From Pithys albifrons albifrons (lineage: Eukaryota; Chordata; Aves; Passeriformes; Thamnophilidae): a stretch of DNA of 64,000 bases. Below the pieces are notes generated by a model. That model did no database searches. It worked only from the letters and a program-made list of their open reading frames with translations, and was not told the origin of the DNA. Each line of letters starts with the position of its first letter. The stretch's first letter is position 1. The position numbers and the translations under genes were made by a program. Positions 62,123 to 64,000 of this stretch are shown here, in pieces. The stretch covers positions 30,783,066-30,847,065 of the forward strand of contig NC_092467.1 of the NCBI RefSeq assembly GCF_047495875.1, given 5' to 3'.

Positions 62123-62134
62123 CCCCCCCCCCCC
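62123..62134. repeat. C12 homopolymer
   Basis: Twelve consecutive C bases at the edge of the CpG island. Such runs are prone to length variation and to sequencing error. Confidence 0.95.
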
Positions 62135-62175
62135 ATCACGCACGGGAGGGGGGAGCACAGAGGACGGCGGGATGC

Positions 62176-62680
62176 GCCAGTCTAAATACAAAACCCTCAC
62201 AAACTCATCTACAAAAGTTGTTGGGGTGTTACCATTTGAAAACCTCCGATCTGCATTTTGCAACCCTGCAGGAACGCAACGGGGATTATTTATTATTGTT
62301 TCTCCTTATTAATTTAATTAAGTCTTGTTGGTGTAGCATTTGTTTTCCCCTCCCCATATTAAAGGAAATGAAGTCAACATCATTAAAAGGAGTGGAATAG
62401 GCGTATGCCAAAGTATTTGTAAGAGCACGTTAAAAATATTCTAATATGAATTCCAGCTGTCCCACAGGCCGCTGGTAACTTTTCCGAAAAAATCCACCAA
62501 TGCCACAAACCTGCTGCCATCGTTCATGGGCTGAATGCAAATTTGTGGCAACAAGGGGAAGCAACCTTCATTATTTCCTACAATCACACTTTTTAAATCA
62601 AGTTAGCTAGGAATTTAAAAAGGCCTTTGGCATCGGCTTTGGAGTAGGGCTCGCTTGTGATATTTGGAATTAAAGGCAAA
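62176..62680. other. AT-rich CpG-island flank, possible conserved element
   Basis: Immediately beyond the island the sequence turns AT-rich with TTATTAATTTAATTAAG at 62,307, a CATTAAAAGGAG string and GCTGAATGCAAATTTG at 62,530. No repeat or coding frame is recognised. It could be a conserved flank of a developmental promoter; inference only. Confidence 0.25.
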
Positions 62681-62792
62681 TTGCACCAACCTCACCTGCT
62701 CTGGGGAACAATTAAAACACCAGTGAGCCCAGCCCAGGGTTGCATGGGGCAGGGGGCACAGCTGGGGGTGCTGTCCAGGAGCTGTGGGTGAT
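62681..62792. other. Short unique spacer before minisatellite
   Basis: A G-rich spacer without a recognised feature. Confidence 0.5.
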
Positions 62793-63246
62793 GGGGTACC
62801 TGAGTGCCGGGGTACCTGAGTTCCAGGAGATGTGTTTTGGGGTATCTTTGTGTACCTTGTGCAGGTACAGCCATGTCTGGGGTACTGGTGTGCATAGATA
62901 GTGAATTATTGGGGTGTCTGAGTACTGGAGTACCAGTGTCCTGAGGTACTTGGGTGCCAGGGTCCTCAACTCCTGGGATACCTGTGTGTGTAACAGGGTA
63001 CCTGTGGGCAGGTGTAGCAGTGTTTTGGGGTACCTGTGTGCCAGGGTATTCATGTGCAGGTATGGTGCTATGCTGGGATACCTGTGTCCTGGAGTGTTTG
63101 AATGCTGGGGTACCTGTGTACCAGTTGTTCCTGTGTTTTTGGGTTCCTGTGTACTGAGGTTCCTCTGTACCAAAAGCACCTGTGTTTTGGGGTACCTGAG
63201 TGCTGGGGCACCTGTGACCCAGGGGTACCTGCCTAATGGGATACCC
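62793..63246. repeat. Degenerate minisatellite, 16-bp unit
   Basis: About 28 tandem copies of a 16-bp unit with approximate consensus GTACCTGTGTNCTGGG. Clear neighbouring units are GTACCTGAGTGCCGGG, GTACCTGTGTACCAG plus one base, and GCACCTGTGACCCAGG. Copies are diverged by substitution, but most keep the 16-bp spacing. The unit has no stop codon in most frames, so long frames cross it on both strands (minus 62,692-63,291 and 62,712-63,557; plus 62,914-63,411). Because 16 is not a multiple of three, those frames translate as a repeating 16-residue pattern rich in G, T, Q, V and P. They are repeat artefacts rather than genes. Confidence 0.95.
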
Positions 63247-64000
63247 AACCCCACCCTGCCACGGCTTCCAAGTAAACTTCCTAACTGCCATAAAACCGTC
63301 TTAAAGGATGAGGTGAAGAATGGAGGGCCTGGCAGGAGCAAAGGGTCATCCCTGCAAAACAGAGTGTCTGGCTGCTGCCTCCTTTGCACGCTCATGGGTG
63401 GAGGGCACTGAGAGCACTGGTCTATACAGGTGAGAACAGACTCCCCTACAGTGTCCCATCCTGGTGTCTCAAAAGAGCAGCACTGCTGCAAGAAGGGTAA
63501 ATCAGCTTCCCTGGAGTCTCCATGGGACAGGGAAGCCAGTTGGCTACAGCCACTCACTCCCTACACTCAGGTGTACAGCATCCTTCTCTGCTCTATATGC
63601 TTCTCCTTCACTTACCCATTTTCCAAACCTGCAAGGGCCAGGATTTTCCATGGAGACTCAGTGTTCTCTCTGTGTTGCACATGCAGGAGGGCCTGCCCAC
63701 AGGTTTCCTTTGCCAAGCAGGGCAGAAGTCACTTGCACCAAAGTTTGGAGCTCAGCAACACTAAAAATCTTGAGATACTTCTTGAATTTAATGGCAGGGG
63801 AGGGAGGAATTTTTTAAATCAGAGTTTGATGCTGCAGTGCAGCAGCAGCAAACAGTTTCAGACTTGTGCCCTGTGTGCTGCATTATTGTTGGGGGGCTTA
63901 TCCCAAATTTTATTAGCTGTGTAAGCATCTCTGGCTGCATGTGACTGTCCTGCTCTTAGGAGTGACTCCTCCCTTGCTCAGCAGTGCAAGTCTCAATGCC
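63247..64000. other. Unique sequence after minisatellite, no recognised gene
   Basis: A good donor string, ATACAG|GTGAGA, lies at about 63,429/63,430, and a plus frame of 164 codons follows at 63,430-63,924. No domain is recognised and the opening exon is not evident. If the CpG island is a plus-strand promoter, an exon in this stretch would be conceivable, but nothing confirms it. Confidence 0.4.

Larger units (their letters stand above)
61745..62175. promoter_or_regulatory. CpG island, probable promoter or boundary element
   Basis: This is the only dense CpG island in the window: about 430 bp of high GC with tens of CpGs (for example GGCGGGAGCGGCGCGCGGCG at 61,936), bounded sharply by AT-rich sequence. 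No TATA box, recognisable start codon context or coding exon is visible. Long open frames on both strands (for example minus 61,484-62,263 and plus 61,787-62,185) are expected from the GC richness and read as Pro/Arg/Ala- or Gly/Arg-rich low-complexity peptides. It could be the promoter and non-coding first exon of a gene continuing beyond the window, an orphan CpG island, or a chromatin boundary given the internal CTCF-like motifs. Confidence 0.85.

Noticed and set aside
61484..62263. 259-codon minus-strand frame and 131-132-codon plus frames over the CpG island
   Set aside because: High GC content removes stop codons; the peptides are low-complexity Pro/Arg/Ala or Gly/Arg runs with no conserved domain.
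62692..63557. Long minus-strand frames (199 and 281 codons) with GTQVPQ-like repeats that look like a repeat protein
   Set aside because: They are translations of the 16-bp minisatellite, which lacks stops in most frames; plus-strand frames over the same DNA are equally open.
1..64000. A previously undescribed multi-gene or defence-type system
   Set aside because: No gene cluster, array, retroelement with intact open frames or non-canonical repeat system is visible; the window has the character of vertebrate intergenic or intronic DNA.

Overview
The window looks like non-coding nuclear DNA of a bird, either a gene desert or long introns. The strongest evidence is three CR1 LINE 3' ends. Two of them finish in the ATTCTRTG-type octamer (about 19,185-19,207 and 35,758-35,775) and the third begins with its reverse complement (about 1,648). 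They still translate to the C-terminal part of CR1 ORF2p. CR1 of this type is abundant in birds and also present in crocodilians and turtles; the low repeat density and small size of the insertions favour a bird. There is no prokaryotic gene organisation, and no tRNA, rRNA, CRISPR or complete mobile element. I recognised no protein-coding gene with confidence.

Layout. 1-19 kb: mostly unique sequence with one CR1 fragment on the minus strand and one faint MIR-like SINE relic. 19-36 kb: two plus-strand CR1 tails, a MIR-like relic, a TG microsatellite and several long but unrecognised open frames. 37.5-38.3 kb: a run of minus-strand open frames that includes one segment with good splice sites at both ends. 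39.2-39.8 kb: a small CpG-enriched patch followed by a good splice donor, a possible minor promoter and first exon. 40-57.8 kb: AT-rich unique sequence with SINE relics and stretches that resemble conserved non-coding elements. 57.85-58.75 kb: an ancient, heavily decayed CR1/L3-like LINE on the minus strand.

The last 4 kb is the most structured part. A strong minus-oriented CTCF-like motif lies at 60,577. About 1.3 kb further on is a dense CpG island (about 61,745-62,175) with two plus-oriented CTCF-like motifs 46 bp apart, a G-quadruplex/Z-DNA-prone core, a short CAGGTG tandem repeat and a C12 run. After an AT-rich, homeodomain-motif-rich flank comes a degenerate minisatellite of a 16-bp unit (62,793-63,246). 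The divergent CTCF arrangement beside a CpG island suggests a chromatin-domain boundary, probably with a promoter; this is inferred from motifs only.

Nearly all open reading frames here are chance, repeat-derived or GC-driven. I found no convincing undescribed multi-gene system. The items most worth checking are the divergent CTCF/CpG island, the minisatellite, the possible exons at 37.6 kb (minus) and 39.3-39.46 kb (plus), and the candidate conserved elements.
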